From Flabesymbios commensalis (taxonomy: Eukaryota > Annelida > Polychaeta > Terebellida > Flabelligeridae), in the NCBI GenBank assembly GCA_964017125.1, contig OZ024902.1, forward strand, positions 34,631,676 to 34,695,675: 64,000 nucleotides of DNA, written 5' to 3'. The notes under the pieces were generated by a model that saw only the letters and a list, made by a program, of their open reading frames with translations, ran no database searches and was not told the origin of the DNA. This document shows positions 1 through 11,000 of the stretch, in pieces. A program made the translations under genes and the position numbers. Position 1 is the stretch's first letter. Every line of letters starts with the position of its first letter.

Positions 1-577
1 AATGTTCAATTTAAAAAAAATACTTCATATGAAGCTATATATCCTACTGATCCTGAATAAAATACAAAAAACGCACAAAAAAAAACAATTTTAAAACACT
101 GAAAACGACTAAACTAGTTTTATTTCCAAGACGTATATTGTCATGTCAACAAAACTGCCCTAGATAACGACCCTCTCAGACGGCTTGATCAGAGCAACCA
201 CCTGGTTGCATCAATAGCTGCCGCCCTAACACCTACCTAATTGGTGTTGGAATGTTATGGTCGGGGGGCACCCTGCTCAACACTGGGCCGACGGCATCAA
301 CTTGTGGCCCAATGCTGTGCTAGAATTCAACTATCGCTCAGGTCAATACACTCAATGTTTTGGTTATTCATGGATTCTTATAAATATTGTTATATATATT
401 AAGAAATATTTTTGAAAATCTGAAACATCCCTAAAAAATTGAAATAATTATCTGTGGGATACACTACTGCATTACAAAATTAAAAACGAAAGTGAATTGA
501 TACTGAATTGCTTTAAGTTGGCATGAGAAGAGAACGTAGGACTCTATCAGTGCGCATTACGCCCAGTATAGTTGGGC
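1..577. other. Non-coding, AT-rich; one dispersed-repeat scrap
   Basis: No convincing coding sequence is visible. Around 235-345 the text (GGTGTTGGAATG, then CTGGGCCGACGGCATCAAC, then GTGGCCCAATGC) resembles a diverged copy of the dispersed palindromic family described at 23310 and 41503. The remainder is AT-rich and featureless to the eye. Confidence 0.4.
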
Positions 578-910
578 AGGAAGAAGGGGGTATCGTGCAC
601 CCCCCGGAAATCAATTTCTAATTGATGTTTCGCCACATTTAAGGTGTCTAATCCCATGTTTTGAGGGTCCAAGCACTTTATAAAACTATTCTTGAAGTGA
701 TCAGATGTGTCTAACACATGCGATTGTACAAAATATTGCCGCCATTAACGAAAAGTATATTTTTCGCCATAGCTCAGCCAATATTAAAGATAACTGCACA
801 TAACAAGATTCAAGACCTATGTTTTTAGGGTCAAGCAACATAATACAACTTTTTTCAGAGTGATCTGATGTGTCCTTTGTATGTTTCTAAGCAATATAAC
901 AGCTCATATG
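578..910 (+). repeat. Outer inverted-repeat arm, left copy
   Basis: This segment reappears inverted at 8690-9046. Shared words include GGTATCGTGCACCCCCCGG, CCATGTTTTGAGGGTC and GAAGTGATCAGATGTGTCTA. Within the arm a ~190-bp unit recurs: the phrase with a gene-free GCCGCCATTA core, then CATAGCTCAGC, then GTTTTTAGGGTC and GTGATCTGATGTGTC. The right arm has an extra ~150 bp, consistent with a different number of subrepeats. Confidence 0.75.
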
Positions 911-1379
911 TTGCTTCTATGTTTTTATTTCAGCTTCGCGTTTCATTCCACTTTCCACATTTCCACTAGTATCGGTGGTGGTATATGGTAAAATACACAT
1001 AGTAGTATAGGTTGCATCTACCATCTATACCACCACAACTGGTTATGGTAGATATTCCACATTTGCATGTAGTGGTGATGGCAGCATAGATATTAATAAA
1101 TGGCTAAAGAAAACGCGACACGAGCGTAGATCCTAGAGCCCTCTAGCATACTTAGTGTGCATGCATCCTTCACATGCCCTCATATGATTCACATCATTCA
1201 GTATTGCAAAAAACTAACGAAAAACTCCCAACATATTCATACAATCTAGGATAGCCGTCTCTACCAAACACATGAATCCCTATAACCATGCTAACGTATG
1301 CAAGAAGTGTGCGACCACATCCCTGCAAAGTCTATAATTGACAGTACCATCAACGCTTTGCTTCAAACCTCCATCTTCT

Positions 1380-3086
1380 GGGAGATGAAGCAGAACTAAA
1401 AGCAGCAATCTCGCAACAACATCATTCCCCTCGTAGAATGTCTTCCGATGGCCCTCTCTACCAGAGTGCTTCCTCTGTGAAAAACTAGAGGTGACCGAAA
1501 AGCTGAACGACCCGAACTCTTCTCGTCTTGGAAAAACAAAGACATTACATGGCAGCAAATTGAATCACAACATAAGAGAATGTGTCTGGATCGACTTCAT
1601 CGACTGGTGAAAAACAAAGATCTCTTTGCTCCAAATACCATCCAGTGCGCTTGAGATCTTTCCGCGCAGCATTCGCAAACCATAATTCTAAGAGCAAATA
1701 CAGAGAATTAACAGGACGTCGCTCTCCTTGTTTTCCGTAACATTCTGTGGCCACTAAGATTCGACAATATGGGGCTCAATTTTGAAAAGCTGACAACAAC
1801 AAGATGAACATCGTTTCCTCACATAACAGGGAAAGGTAATCAGGTAAAATCCCATTCACAAGTATATTCATGTTTTTCAAATAGTAAAGTGTGTCAACCT
1901 GTGTTACGATGTAAATTATCATCCCAAATCATCCAGTACCAAGAGCAAATCAACCTGGCATTCCCGCTCCTCATAAAGTCTAACTGAACAAATGGACTTG
2001 GACAATGGATTTGTAGCTGTACCTCCGTGCCTTGGGTCACCAAGTAGTGTTTTCTCAAAGATTAGCAAAGTCACTTTCCTTTACTAGACCCCACCTTCTG
2101 GGAGACGCCAGCCCTAAAAATCTGCCATACTTCAAGGAATGGACGTTCTTTTCATACATGATGGCATACGGCACCGCTACATACCATTACCAACCATTCC
2201 CCGACCTGTGTTGTGATATGCCTGAAGATAATCGATCAGACGGTGATCTCGACAGACAGTTATCAACTTGGATCTATCAAAGCGCAGAAGATGTTGCGGC
2301 GTAGCAGGTCAAAAAAAGATAATTCTAGCTGGACCAGCTACCAGGCAGCCATAAGATTCCAAGGGCTCCATTGCAAACGACGACACCAAGAAACAGTTAT
2401 ACCAGCTCCTGCTGTATGGAGTAAAGACGCTATGGTCAGAATCCCCCAGACGCAGACATATTTGTGATTAATTCTACTGCACCATGCCCATTCAATCAAG
2501 TTGACTGTGTACCTGGACACAGGATCGGACAAGATTGACAGAATGTCAACGTAAAATTAAAGTCTGTCGGAGAAAACTACTGTGTCACTCTCCTCTGCTA
2601 CTGTGTTTTCAGTGGATATGATTGCACCAGCTCCTTCAAAGGCAAGGGAAAGGTGAGGCCACATAAAAAGCAGCTCAAAAGAATCCGATGTTCTACAAAG
2701 CATTCAGGCAAATGGATGACGACTTGAACGGCCATTTCAAACTGCCCCATAAAATGGTGAGAGAGGACAACAAGCACATTTCCAAGTCCAGAGTCGACCT
2801 GCCTCGCCTTCCCCGTACTTGTCTATTTTTGAGCCACACACCCAGCATATGAACCATCGGGTTGCATTGTACAAGTGAGCTGACCAACCTGTACGAGGAG
2901 CAACAGGGGTGGATGAAGACTGACCTGAAAGTCCCGAAACCACTGTGATCATGTGGTCCTGTTCTGTCAACCTCACTGGTTGACCTCTTGGATGCTGGCG
3001 ATCGGGGAGCAGATGACCAGGTTGATCATGAAGAACACGATGAAAATTATGAGTTCGACAATTACGATGAAAGTGATGAGCGATGA
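1380..3086 (+). pseudogene. Degraded gene fossil, possible XPG/PIN-like nuclease protein of a mobile element
   Basis: Translated pieces on the + strand, scattered over several frames, resemble a large uncharacterised protein type that I recall as abundant in marine invertebrate genomes. Recognisable bits are KEWTFFSYMMAYGTA, a strand resembling the family's RTPDTDVFVILLYHA motif (about 2430-2490), the phrase FSGYDCTSSFKGKGKVRP (about 2610-2660) and SKSRVDLPRLPR (about 2780-2820). An acidic tail with NYEFDNYDESDE ends near 3086. The HTPDTDVF-type motif is reminiscent of XPG/FEN1-like nuclease acidic motifs, and Academ DNA transposons are known to carry an XPG-type nuclease, so an Academ origin is possible but unproven. 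The copy is clearly old and broken many times. It lies between the outer and middle inverted-repeat arms, suggesting it was cargo of that element. Confidence 0.5.
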
Positions 3087-3129
3087 GTAAATGGTTGGAC
3101 AGGATCCTTCAGAATCGTGTTGTCCAGTC

Positions 3130-3566
3130 CTAACTGTTCTTTAGCAAATGCAGCATGCTCTAGCATACGTTGTACGTATCATATACTAGTGTTATTCTGT
3201 GCTAGGATATGCTAATATAGATTCTAGCATACATACTGCATAGCACGTACTGGGACACATCATAGTGTTATTATGTGGTAGCACATGATAATATATACTC
3301 TAGCCTCCATTCTATAACATCTCATGTACTGGTACATACCATGGTGTTATTCTGTGCTAGGACATGCTGATATACAGTCTACAACATGTCATGTGGTGAG
3401 ACACATCATAGTGCTATGCCCTGACGACATTCTCACATACATTCTGGCATACATTCTACAACGTGTCATCAAAGACCATGTGCAATAAGATGATCGACTT
3501 ACGGATTTCACCATACAAATGCGTGTAATACATTGTGCAGTGCTGTCCCCTTTTAACGGGAGATGG
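3130..3566 (+). repeat. Middle inverted-repeat arm, left copy, ~90-bp tandem units
   Basis: About four diverged units share GTGTTATTCTGTGCTAGGA, then GATATACAGTCTAGC-type text, then CATGTACTGGGACACATCAT. The array ends with CATCAAAGACCATGTGCAAT and a terminus AGTGCTGTCCCC near 3540-3550. The same order appears inverted at 8243-8460, and a lone piece lies at 24899-24960. Confidence 0.7.
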
Positions 3567-4137
3567 TACTACGCTTTAGCAAGTATATCATCATATAAAA
3601 CAAGTGATAATTTCACCACTTGAGCCTCCAAAGAAAAAATAATGTTTTTCTAGGTTTGACAGTTATGACAATATCTCTGCAATATCAATTTTTGGAACGA
3701 AAATAACTGCTAATATAGCAGAAAAGTCATGCTATATTATCATACAATTTTAGAGATTAAAATGTCTTCATTTAAATAACAGAAGAGCTGTGTACAGAAA
3801 GTACACAAATATGTGGGCACAGAACGGGAGGGGAGTGACGATATGTCGTCAAGCATAGCGACCACAAAGGAGATCGGGCAAAACATTGGTAACAACCATA
3901 ACTTGGCAGACGTGTATTTTGATTCAAACTTTTTTTATTTAAAAAAATATATTTAGAACACAAAGTAATATTATAAAATTATAATATGTGAGCCTTCTCT
4001 CTCGGACCACTGCCATCAATGTCACTGAGGACTGGAGCGTTAGCAGTATACTGATATCTTGAAAACAAGACACATTCATTTTTATGACACAATTTATTTA
4101 TAGTTGAATTTTAATAATTTTCTATTTCTCTTGCCGT

Positions 4138-4330
4138 TACTGGTAATAATAGTCCAGGAACATTCGGTTTTGAGGTAGAATAATTTCTTAACAAGCTGAT
4201 TTTTTCAGGAATTACTCAGAATATAGTCCTGAAAAACATACTAAAAGTCCCCATGAATCCCACCTCGGGAAAGTACCCAAATTCAAGATGGCCGCTAAAA
4301 TCCAGTTTCAGATAAGCGAAATGGACTAGA
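4138..4330 (+). repeat. Inner inverted-repeat arm, left copy
   Basis: This segment matches 7040-7230 in reverse complement. It begins with TAGTCCAGGAACATT, continues through AACAAGCTGATTTTTTCAGG and CCTGAAAAACATA, then AAAAGTCCCC, and reaches the ATTCAAGATGGCCGC core. Further diverged repeat text with the same core continues to about 4610 (CCAAAATGGCCGCC at 4590). Confidence 0.75.
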
Positions 4331-4610
4331 TACAAATATTTTTTCATTTGTACCTTGTAATTTGTGGCACAGAATACACCAAATAACTCATATATCTTAG
4401 TGTGAATGTGGTTAAAAGAAAAAAAACAATTTATTTTGTTTTAATGGCACAATATGTCGATAAATAAATATTGTAATTTATATAATTTCTTGCAAACCTT
4501 TAATTTGGCAATTATTGCCATTGCCAGCAATATTTACATAATAAAATTAGATGTGAAAACCACATGTGGCATTTGCAAAATACATACAATCCAAAATGGC
4601 CGCCGAATAC

Positions 4611-6689
4611 AAACAAACATTTATAACGTTGAGATGGCTGTCACAACTAGTATTTTTCTCCCACCAATTTTTAAATATGTGATCGAAGTATTTTCTTTGG
4701 CACAAACAATAATCTAAAAACATATATACCATTGGAATATATGGATTTATGATATATCGATCATAATGATACATGTATAACACTGATCGCATTTGCACAA
4801 AAATGCTTGATTTTACAGAACAACAAATTTGTTTGTTTTTTCAGTTTACTACCGTAAGTAATTATCCGACATAGTTAATGTGATGACTGATCCAATATAT
4901 CTAAAAAGGCTTTAGAACCTATATAATATAAGTAAAATGATATGATTTATCGTAAAACTAAACTACTGTAAAGGCTAATATTTCAAATAGTATAACATTT
5001 TCATCATTGTAGTTACGTTTTCTTTCACAATTGTAAATTATTGACAAAATAATGGATATAGTAACAAAAATAATTGTATCATATGTGGAAATTGAACAGC
5101 TTATAAGCCTAACGTTTACCAAAATATATTTGTACTGCCTAAAAGCAACTGAAAAAGGATCGATGTTCAGCGGTCATGGGGGTTCCTCTACAGGGGGTTC
5201 CTCTTCATTTACATCCACGCATACCACCCAGAGGGTTATTCATATCACCAGTCGTGAATAAACATGCACAATTATCAGTATGACTATGCACAAGACGGGT
5301 AGGCTACTGACACTAAGGCTATCCCCATACTGCTTAAATTGCTTTATTTTTGGAAATCCACAGAAACTAAACTTGTTCTGATCTGTGTATCAAGGATAAT
5401 GGTTTAAAAATTGTGAACAACCTACTGAATAAACAAGATTTACATAGGTACGTGTCACCAACTATAATACTATTTAATCAAAGGGCTAGATATTGGCACA
5501 TCTACTTATACGCATACATTAAAATAAAATAATTAAAATTATAATAAAATAATAATGAATCCGATTCTTCCTTTACTTTCCACAAATAATCCCATCAGAT
5601 GTGTATTAAACATGTTCTTGTAAGTTTATAGTATAATGGTGTATTTACAATGATAATGAAATATATACTGGTGAGAGGCTACCAACTCCTATTTAAATAC
5701 ATAGAAAAACACATGCATGTCGTATCATTCCCCTTATAAGTCTATGTGGTAGAAGGAGTAGCCACTCTTATTGGGAGCTAACACACTTGACCACAAAATG
5801 ACATTCTGTATACGAATTACAGTGGCGAGTCCAGAAATTAACAAACTGCTCCAGATACATCTAATGGTGCATTATATGGCATATTGTGGCCCAAATGTGT
5901 GCGTTTTTGTTTTTGGTACCGTGAACGGGGGAGGGGGGTGCCTCTGGATCCGCCACAATTAACTTCCTATGAACAGCCAACTGTCTTGAATGGTCACTTT
6001 TCTGTGGTCCAAGGGTGGCTGCTCATAGCAGGTTCCACTCTATTGTTTTTCAGAGCAATCCTTTTGAAAAAGTAGTCAAAATGGGCTTATATTTTATTGA
6101 AATATGGAAAAATACACAATGTAACATTATACATTGTCTATATTTTTTGAAATATTTGCATATTTGCTTAAAAAAAATAAAACATTTAGATTAGTACATC
6201 AATCGATATGGTGTGAGATACAATATATAGGTAGACTTAATCAGGGATAGCAGGTGAAGCGCAGAGCTTCAGATCAAATTTGATCCCACACGTAAAGACC
6301 ACCTGCAACTAAAGGTTGTTATCCTGGTGTGTGAATAGTTTGATATTATAGATAAGATGTTGCTAAAGCAATAAGATGAATGAAAATAATTGCTGCTTTA
6401 AATATAATCTACTGTTAATAATGAATAAATTTAATTTTAAATGGTGTAATGCGTTTGTTGGAGTGATATATACAGTTTACCTCCCTTTTAGATATTTTGT
6501 TATCAATGGAATGTGTATCATGCATTAAGGATCAGTAGTGTTCTATTTCACTTCATATCTGGTAAACAAGATTTTATTCGAACCTACTTTAACCTGTCTC
6601 TGTACAACAGTGACCCTGCAAACCCAGTTGATTGATAAAACGAATATTTTTGTATGGTCAACATAAATTTAGAAATTTTTGAATACCGT
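4611..6689. other. AT-rich spacer without recognisable gene
   Basis: No coding exon is supported. A short stretch at about 5915-5962 (GGGGGGTGCCTCTGGATCCG) resembles the text at 56281-56340 and looks like a dispersed-repeat terminus. The rest is AT-rich with numerous stops in all frames. Confidence 0.4.
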
Positions 6690-7230
6690 GATTTTTTATC
6701 GAAAAAATTGACAATTTCATGCTATTTTAACCTCCCTAAAACAAACAAAAGATAATTTTAATCTCTACTTCATTCATACTGACAAATATACGCTAATTAG
6801 CATACTTTGTGCCACGAATGAGACCATGCACATAAAAATATGTATGTATTAAACAAGTTCTGCTGATTCGAAACTGCATTTTGGCGAACATCTTGAATTT
6901 TAACCTATTTAAAACAAAAACAAATATATATCGACTCTCTACTTTATTCACACTGACAAATATACGTTAATTAGCATACTTTGTGCTACGAATGAGACCA
7001 TGCACATAAAAATATGCGTGTATTTAACAAGTTCTGCTCATTCAAACTGAATTTTGGCGGCCATCTTGAATTTTAGTACTTTCCCCAACTGGTATTCTTG
7101 GGGACTTTTAATATGTTTTTCAGGATTATTTTCTGAGTGGATCCTGAAAAAATCAGCTTGTTACGAATTTATTCCACCCTGTAGTGTATTATCAGACTAA
7201 TGTTCCTGGACTATAAGGTGTTCATTGTTT
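6690..7230 (-). repeat. Inner inverted-repeat arm, right copy, ~170-bp tandem units
   Basis: Two clear units start near 6775 and 6949. Both contain CTGACAAATATACG, then TTAGCATACTTTGTGC, then CGAATGAGACCATGCACAT, and each closes with a CATCTTGAATTTT core (about 6890 and 7065). The outer 190 bp is the reverse complement of 4138-4330. Unit identity is high enough by eye to suggest recent expansion or homogenisation. Confidence 0.75.
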
Positions 7231-7503
7231 TCTCACAGTACATGGTCGAATTGGGACATAAGTATGTAATATTAATGTGAAACATTCACAACTTGCACGT
7301 GATTTAGTTTCTTTGATGATGGTAATAATTTGATCTCTGTTGTCACTCCTATGTAGAATGTGTTCAGGTATATTTCCGAAAATTCGTTCATTTGAACCAA
7401 TTTATTGTATTAAGTTTTGACGTGAAACAAAAGCCCCACACCTTGAATATTCAAATATTGCTCCTTAGACAGAAATGTATGCAATTTATTAGTGGCATCA
7501 AAA

Positions 7504-7746
7504 TTACTCTACATTGATCACATGCAGATCGCGACACTTTGCGACAAAGATATCCACTGATATATAATATAATTCAAAAATATTCTCCTCCTCAATGGTA
7601 ATACCCGCTTGTGGCGTGAATGATTTCAGCATTGAATAAGCTAATTCTGTGACAGAATCGCTCATATCAGGTGAATCAGCAGTAACAGTAACATGCTTTA
7701 TATCAACAAAATATTTCTGTTCAGGTATATTCCGAATGATAAACAT
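7504..7746 (-). CDS. Unrecognised 80-residue open frame
   Basis: The frame opens with ATG and has a balanced residue composition (starting MFIIRNIPEQKYFVDIKHV, later SVTELAYSMLKSFTPQAGI), unusual for chance frames in such AT-rich DNA. I recognise no domain. It sits between the inner and middle right arms of the inverted-repeat structure, so it may be a remnant of element cargo or chance. No splice signals or neighbouring exons could be linked to it. Confidence 0.22.
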   Translation of the reverse strand: MFIIRNIPEQKYFVDIKHVTVTADSPDMSDSVTELAYSMLKSFTPQAGITIEEENIFELYYISVDIFVAKCRDLHVINVE

Positions 7747-8242
7747 GACAAATGATCCGTGTCATTAGACTATAATATATAATAATATTATTTATATAGT
7801 ATATATATAATTTCCATTGCCCTTATCTTGGTTTTTGCCCGTATCTACCCTTGCACACAATTCACCTGCCAACAGATACGAGAAGATGAACCGATGATGG
7901 GGTAATGCTGGACCAGCATTACAAACCTTGGACCAGCATTACACTATAATTGGGTTGACGTCTTGTGTTAGCTGGGCGTCACCTGTTGTTTGTAAACAAT
8001 GAATATGCATACTTGCTTATACGGATGCATCAACCTCTGAGGTACCAAAGGGAAGAAAACAATTAAAAAGTATTGATAACTAACCAACAAATTATTGGAT
8101 AAAAAATAGAAGTAAACCTTGGTCAATACTTATTTTTCTGGTTTTTATGATGTGAAGTATGTATTGTTTTTAATAGGATCAATGTCATAATTACTCGTCG
8201 TAATATGGTAAAATCATACTTGATAGATGGCAAAAGCATTAG
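7747..8242. other. Non-coding spacer
   Basis: AT-rich text with a short local duplication (CTGGACCAGCATTACA / CTTGGACCAGCATTACA at about 7910-7942). No gene is supported. Confidence 0.4.
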
Positions 8243-8460
8243 TTCCAACTCCCAATACCGGGGGACAGTACTAAGAGCGATTTCACGTTTTGGGGAGAGT
8301 TGGCTATCTTATCGTACATGGTCTTTGGTGTCATGCACTGGGACACATCATAGGGTTATTATGCGCTAGGACATGATAATATACAGCTAGCATACATTAT
8401 GCAACATGTCGTGTGGTAAGATATATCATAGTGTTATTCTGCTGTGGTGTTATTGTGTTA
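8243..8460 (-). repeat. Middle inverted-repeat arm, right copy
   Basis: Reverse complement of the 3' part of 3130-3566. The terminus CGGGGGACAGTACT at about 8260-8272 pairs with AGTGCTGTCCCC near 3540. The adjoining text CTCCCCAAAACGTG in reverse complement also occurs at about 24936-24955. Confidence 0.7.
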
Positions 8461-8689
8461 TTGATCCTTTAAAAATACATTGGGTCTAGATGGATAACGT
8501 ATGTCGTTATCAGTTTTTATTCGCTAATGATGGCACTAAAGTGCATATTATCTGATTATTACATACCTCGTACAAATCTGATCTATTGAATATTAATATT
8601 TGTATATTCGTTAAGTAGCAGAACATAGGTCTAGACGTATTATGTCATCATAATAAATAAATGAATGATAAGAATGAATGTATGCAGTT

Positions 8690-9046
8690 AACATTGATAT
8701 CCGCGGAGATAAGGCGAAACATAAGACTTCCCGCTAATGGTGGCAATATTTGCACTCTAGCATCTTTTAGACACATCTGATCACTTCAAAAATAGTTTTA
8801 TAATGATCTTAGACCCTCAAAACATGGGGTTAGACACCTTAATTGCTGCGCTATGTGCATTATTAGCTGAGATATGACGAAATATACATTTTCCAGTAAT
8901 GGCGTCACTAATTTGCATTAAAATGGTATGTGAGACATTTTACCAACTTTTTAACATAGCAAATCGTTCTTTATGACATTTTTCAAATCTAAAAACATCA
9001 ACAAGAAATTGATTTCCGGGGGGTGCACGATACCCCCTTCTTCCTA
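8690..9046 (-). repeat. Outer inverted-repeat arm, right copy
   Basis: Reverse complement of 578-910, ending outward in CGATACCCCCTTCTTCCT. It contains roughly two subrepeat units with GATCACTTCAAAAATAG and CCTCAAAACATGGGG. Confidence 0.75.
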
Positions 9047-9223
9047 CTAGACTAGTAATATAAATGTAAAAACTTGATCTGATAAGCACACCGAATACTA
9101 CAAAAGGCGCAACAACATTATAATATATTTCATACACTAACGACGGACAACGCTACGGATCCCAAAATGTTCATCATGTGCCATGCTTAGAAAGTAAATG
9201 TTGTTACAACCATATTCACTCAC

Positions 9224-9400
9224 CTATTTGGCATCCAGGTCCTCCCCACTTATAAGCAGCCTCCAGACGGGGATCCCGGGCGCCAGAATCAGCGCAGCCA
9301 TCACTGTCACATGACCCGGTCTGACTGTCACATGATTCCACTGTCTTACAGTGACAATCAAATATACATCCATCTGACTGGTCACCAAACAGACACAGGG
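9224..9400 (-). CDS. Single exon of an extracellular EGF-like module protein
   Basis: The exon lies between a good acceptor (CTTTGTTTACAG just upstream at 9401-9412) and a consensus donor, GTGAGT, read on the - strand from 9223. It is 177 nt long, exactly 59 codons, and both flanking introns are phase 1, the classic shuffling-competent arrangement of extracellular modules. It encodes eight cysteines, including CIFDCHCKTVESCD, TGSCDSDGC and a closing GPGCQIG. The CHC...CD..TG.C...GC...G..CQIG pattern resembles EGF-like modules that precede F5/8-type lectin domains in many marine invertebrate secreted proteins; that partner domain is not seen here. Neighbouring exons could not be identified and may lie outside the window or beyond the repeat structures on either side. 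The insert SGARDPRLEAAYK between the last cysteines is unusual for an EGF fold. Confidence 0.6.
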   Translation of the reverse strand, partial: PCVCLVTSQMDVYLIVTVRQWNHVTVRPGHVTVMAALILAPGIPVWRLLISGEDLDAK

Positions 9401-9434
9401 CTGTAAACAAAGCGGTGAATGGGAAAAAAATCAA

Positions 9435-10182
9435 TGATGAAATAATGGTAAATATTTAAAAGTAGACAGCATGCTCTGATACCATGGTTGACATTTATGG
9501 ACCAAACATGCATTTATGTATATTTAATCACTGTTTGATGCATTAGTTACGGCAGTTTTGCTCCACAGCTGTGAAGTTTGAGAAGGTACTGAGGTGGTAG
9601 AAAAATCGCAGGTTCTGTGAATATACGATGTCATTTAATAAATCTACATGTTCATATAGAGCATACGGCGAGTTAAGAATAATACTTCTCCATATTCAAA
9701 GTAGAATGATGATGTTCTGGACCAAGATTATGCAGCCATCAGAGCAAATTAAATTATCTATTGTTATGTATCAACTATTTATATAATGTTGGTATATTCG
9801 AGTCACAATGATTAACATCAGTTAAAAGCACACTTGAAAGTTGCGGTTTCGTGGTGTCTGGATAAATCAGACAATTCCGTGCAGTTCAGAAAATTTCAAA
9901 AAACAAAATTAAGCACCCCTCTGCATGCGCTCTTACTGAACAGCCCACGCTACACTGTGGCGAAGAGGATGTCAATATAACTGTGTATTATATTCTTAAC
10001 CTTGTAAATAATTCCCTGTATAAAGATCGTTAACTGGTTAATATATAATTCAATATAAAAATATATGTGAATGTGGAAATTACCGTTCTTATTCTAATAG
10101 GCTAGACAACATGACGAGGAAACCTAATTTTCCACCACCTCTCTTGTTTTTCTTATAGTGGGGATGCTTGTGTTCATAAATA
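9435..10182. other. Non-coding; probable intron or intergenic
   Basis: No exon or repeat is recognised. If the EGF-like exon belongs to a larger gene on the - strand, this lies in its upstream intron. Confidence 0.35.
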
Positions 10183-11000
10183 AACTCCCGTGGGATTTTG
10201 ATGGTTAAAATATGTCACCTATATGATAATGTTCAGAATAGACTACAGAATAAGACAAAGTTTGATGGAGTTCTCAAATTGGTGTCAAAACACTCTTTTC
10301 AGGCAAAATTCAAAATGGCCGCCATGAAATCACTAAAGTTATCTTATATTCATCATAAATTGAGATTATTTCACCAAACCATATGTTTTCGGTATCAAAG
10401 AATGCAATAAAACAAACGATAAATTTATATCATTATCATGCAAAATTCAAAATGGCCGCTATAAAATCGCTAAAGTGATCATATCTTAGTTATTAATTGA
10501 GATAGAGACGAGATTAATTCACGAAACCTTATGTTTTCGATGTCAAGGAATGCAATAAAGCAAACGATGTTTTTACTCGATATCATAATCGTGAAAATTC
10601 AAAATGGCCGCCATGAAATCACCAACTTGATCATATTTACGTTGATAATTGTGATAGAAACGATATTATTTTACCAAACCATATGTTTTCGGTATCAAGG
10701 AATACAATCAAAAGCTGATTTTACATCATTATCATGCAAAAATCAAAATGACCGCCATGAAATCAATAAATCATATATTCATCAATAATCCAGATAGAGC
10801 TGATTTATTTCACCAAATCCTTTGTTATCGATTTAATGTAAGCCTACATGCAATACAGTAAATCATTCAAGATGGCCGCCATGACCTTAATAAATTTATC
10901 ACATCTTTGTCATTAATTAGGATACTGGATTATTTCATCTAACCACATGTTTTCTGCACCAAGGAAAACAATAAAATACATCATACCTTTATTTGTATAT
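10183..11000 (+). repeat. Left arm: five ~140-bp tandem units with GGCCGCCAT core
   Basis: Core positions are about 10303, 10441, 10593, 10737 and 10861, giving spacings of roughly 125-150 bp. Each unit has AAATTCAAAATGGCCGCCAT (with small changes), then an ATCACTAAAG-like phrase, then CACCAAACCATATGTTTTCG, then ATCAAGGAATGCAATAAA. Units are clearly homologous but diverged. Confidence 0.85.

Larger units (their letters stand above)
578..9046. mobile_element. Large nested inverted-repeat structure, about 8.5 kb
   Basis: Three inverted-repeat pairs lie roughly concentrically: outer 578-910 with 8690-9046, middle 3130-3566 with 8243-8460, and inner 4138-4330 with 6690-7230. The outer arms both begin with AGGAAGAAGGGGGTATCG facing outward. 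Each arm is itself built of tandem subrepeats (about 190, 90 and 170 bp), as in foldback-type transposons. A degraded gene occupies only the left half (about 1380-3086). The structure could be one old foldback-like element with a cargo gene, or several elements inserted into one another; the unequal centres of the three pairs favour some nesting. No target-site duplication was identified at the outer ends. Confidence 0.55.
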
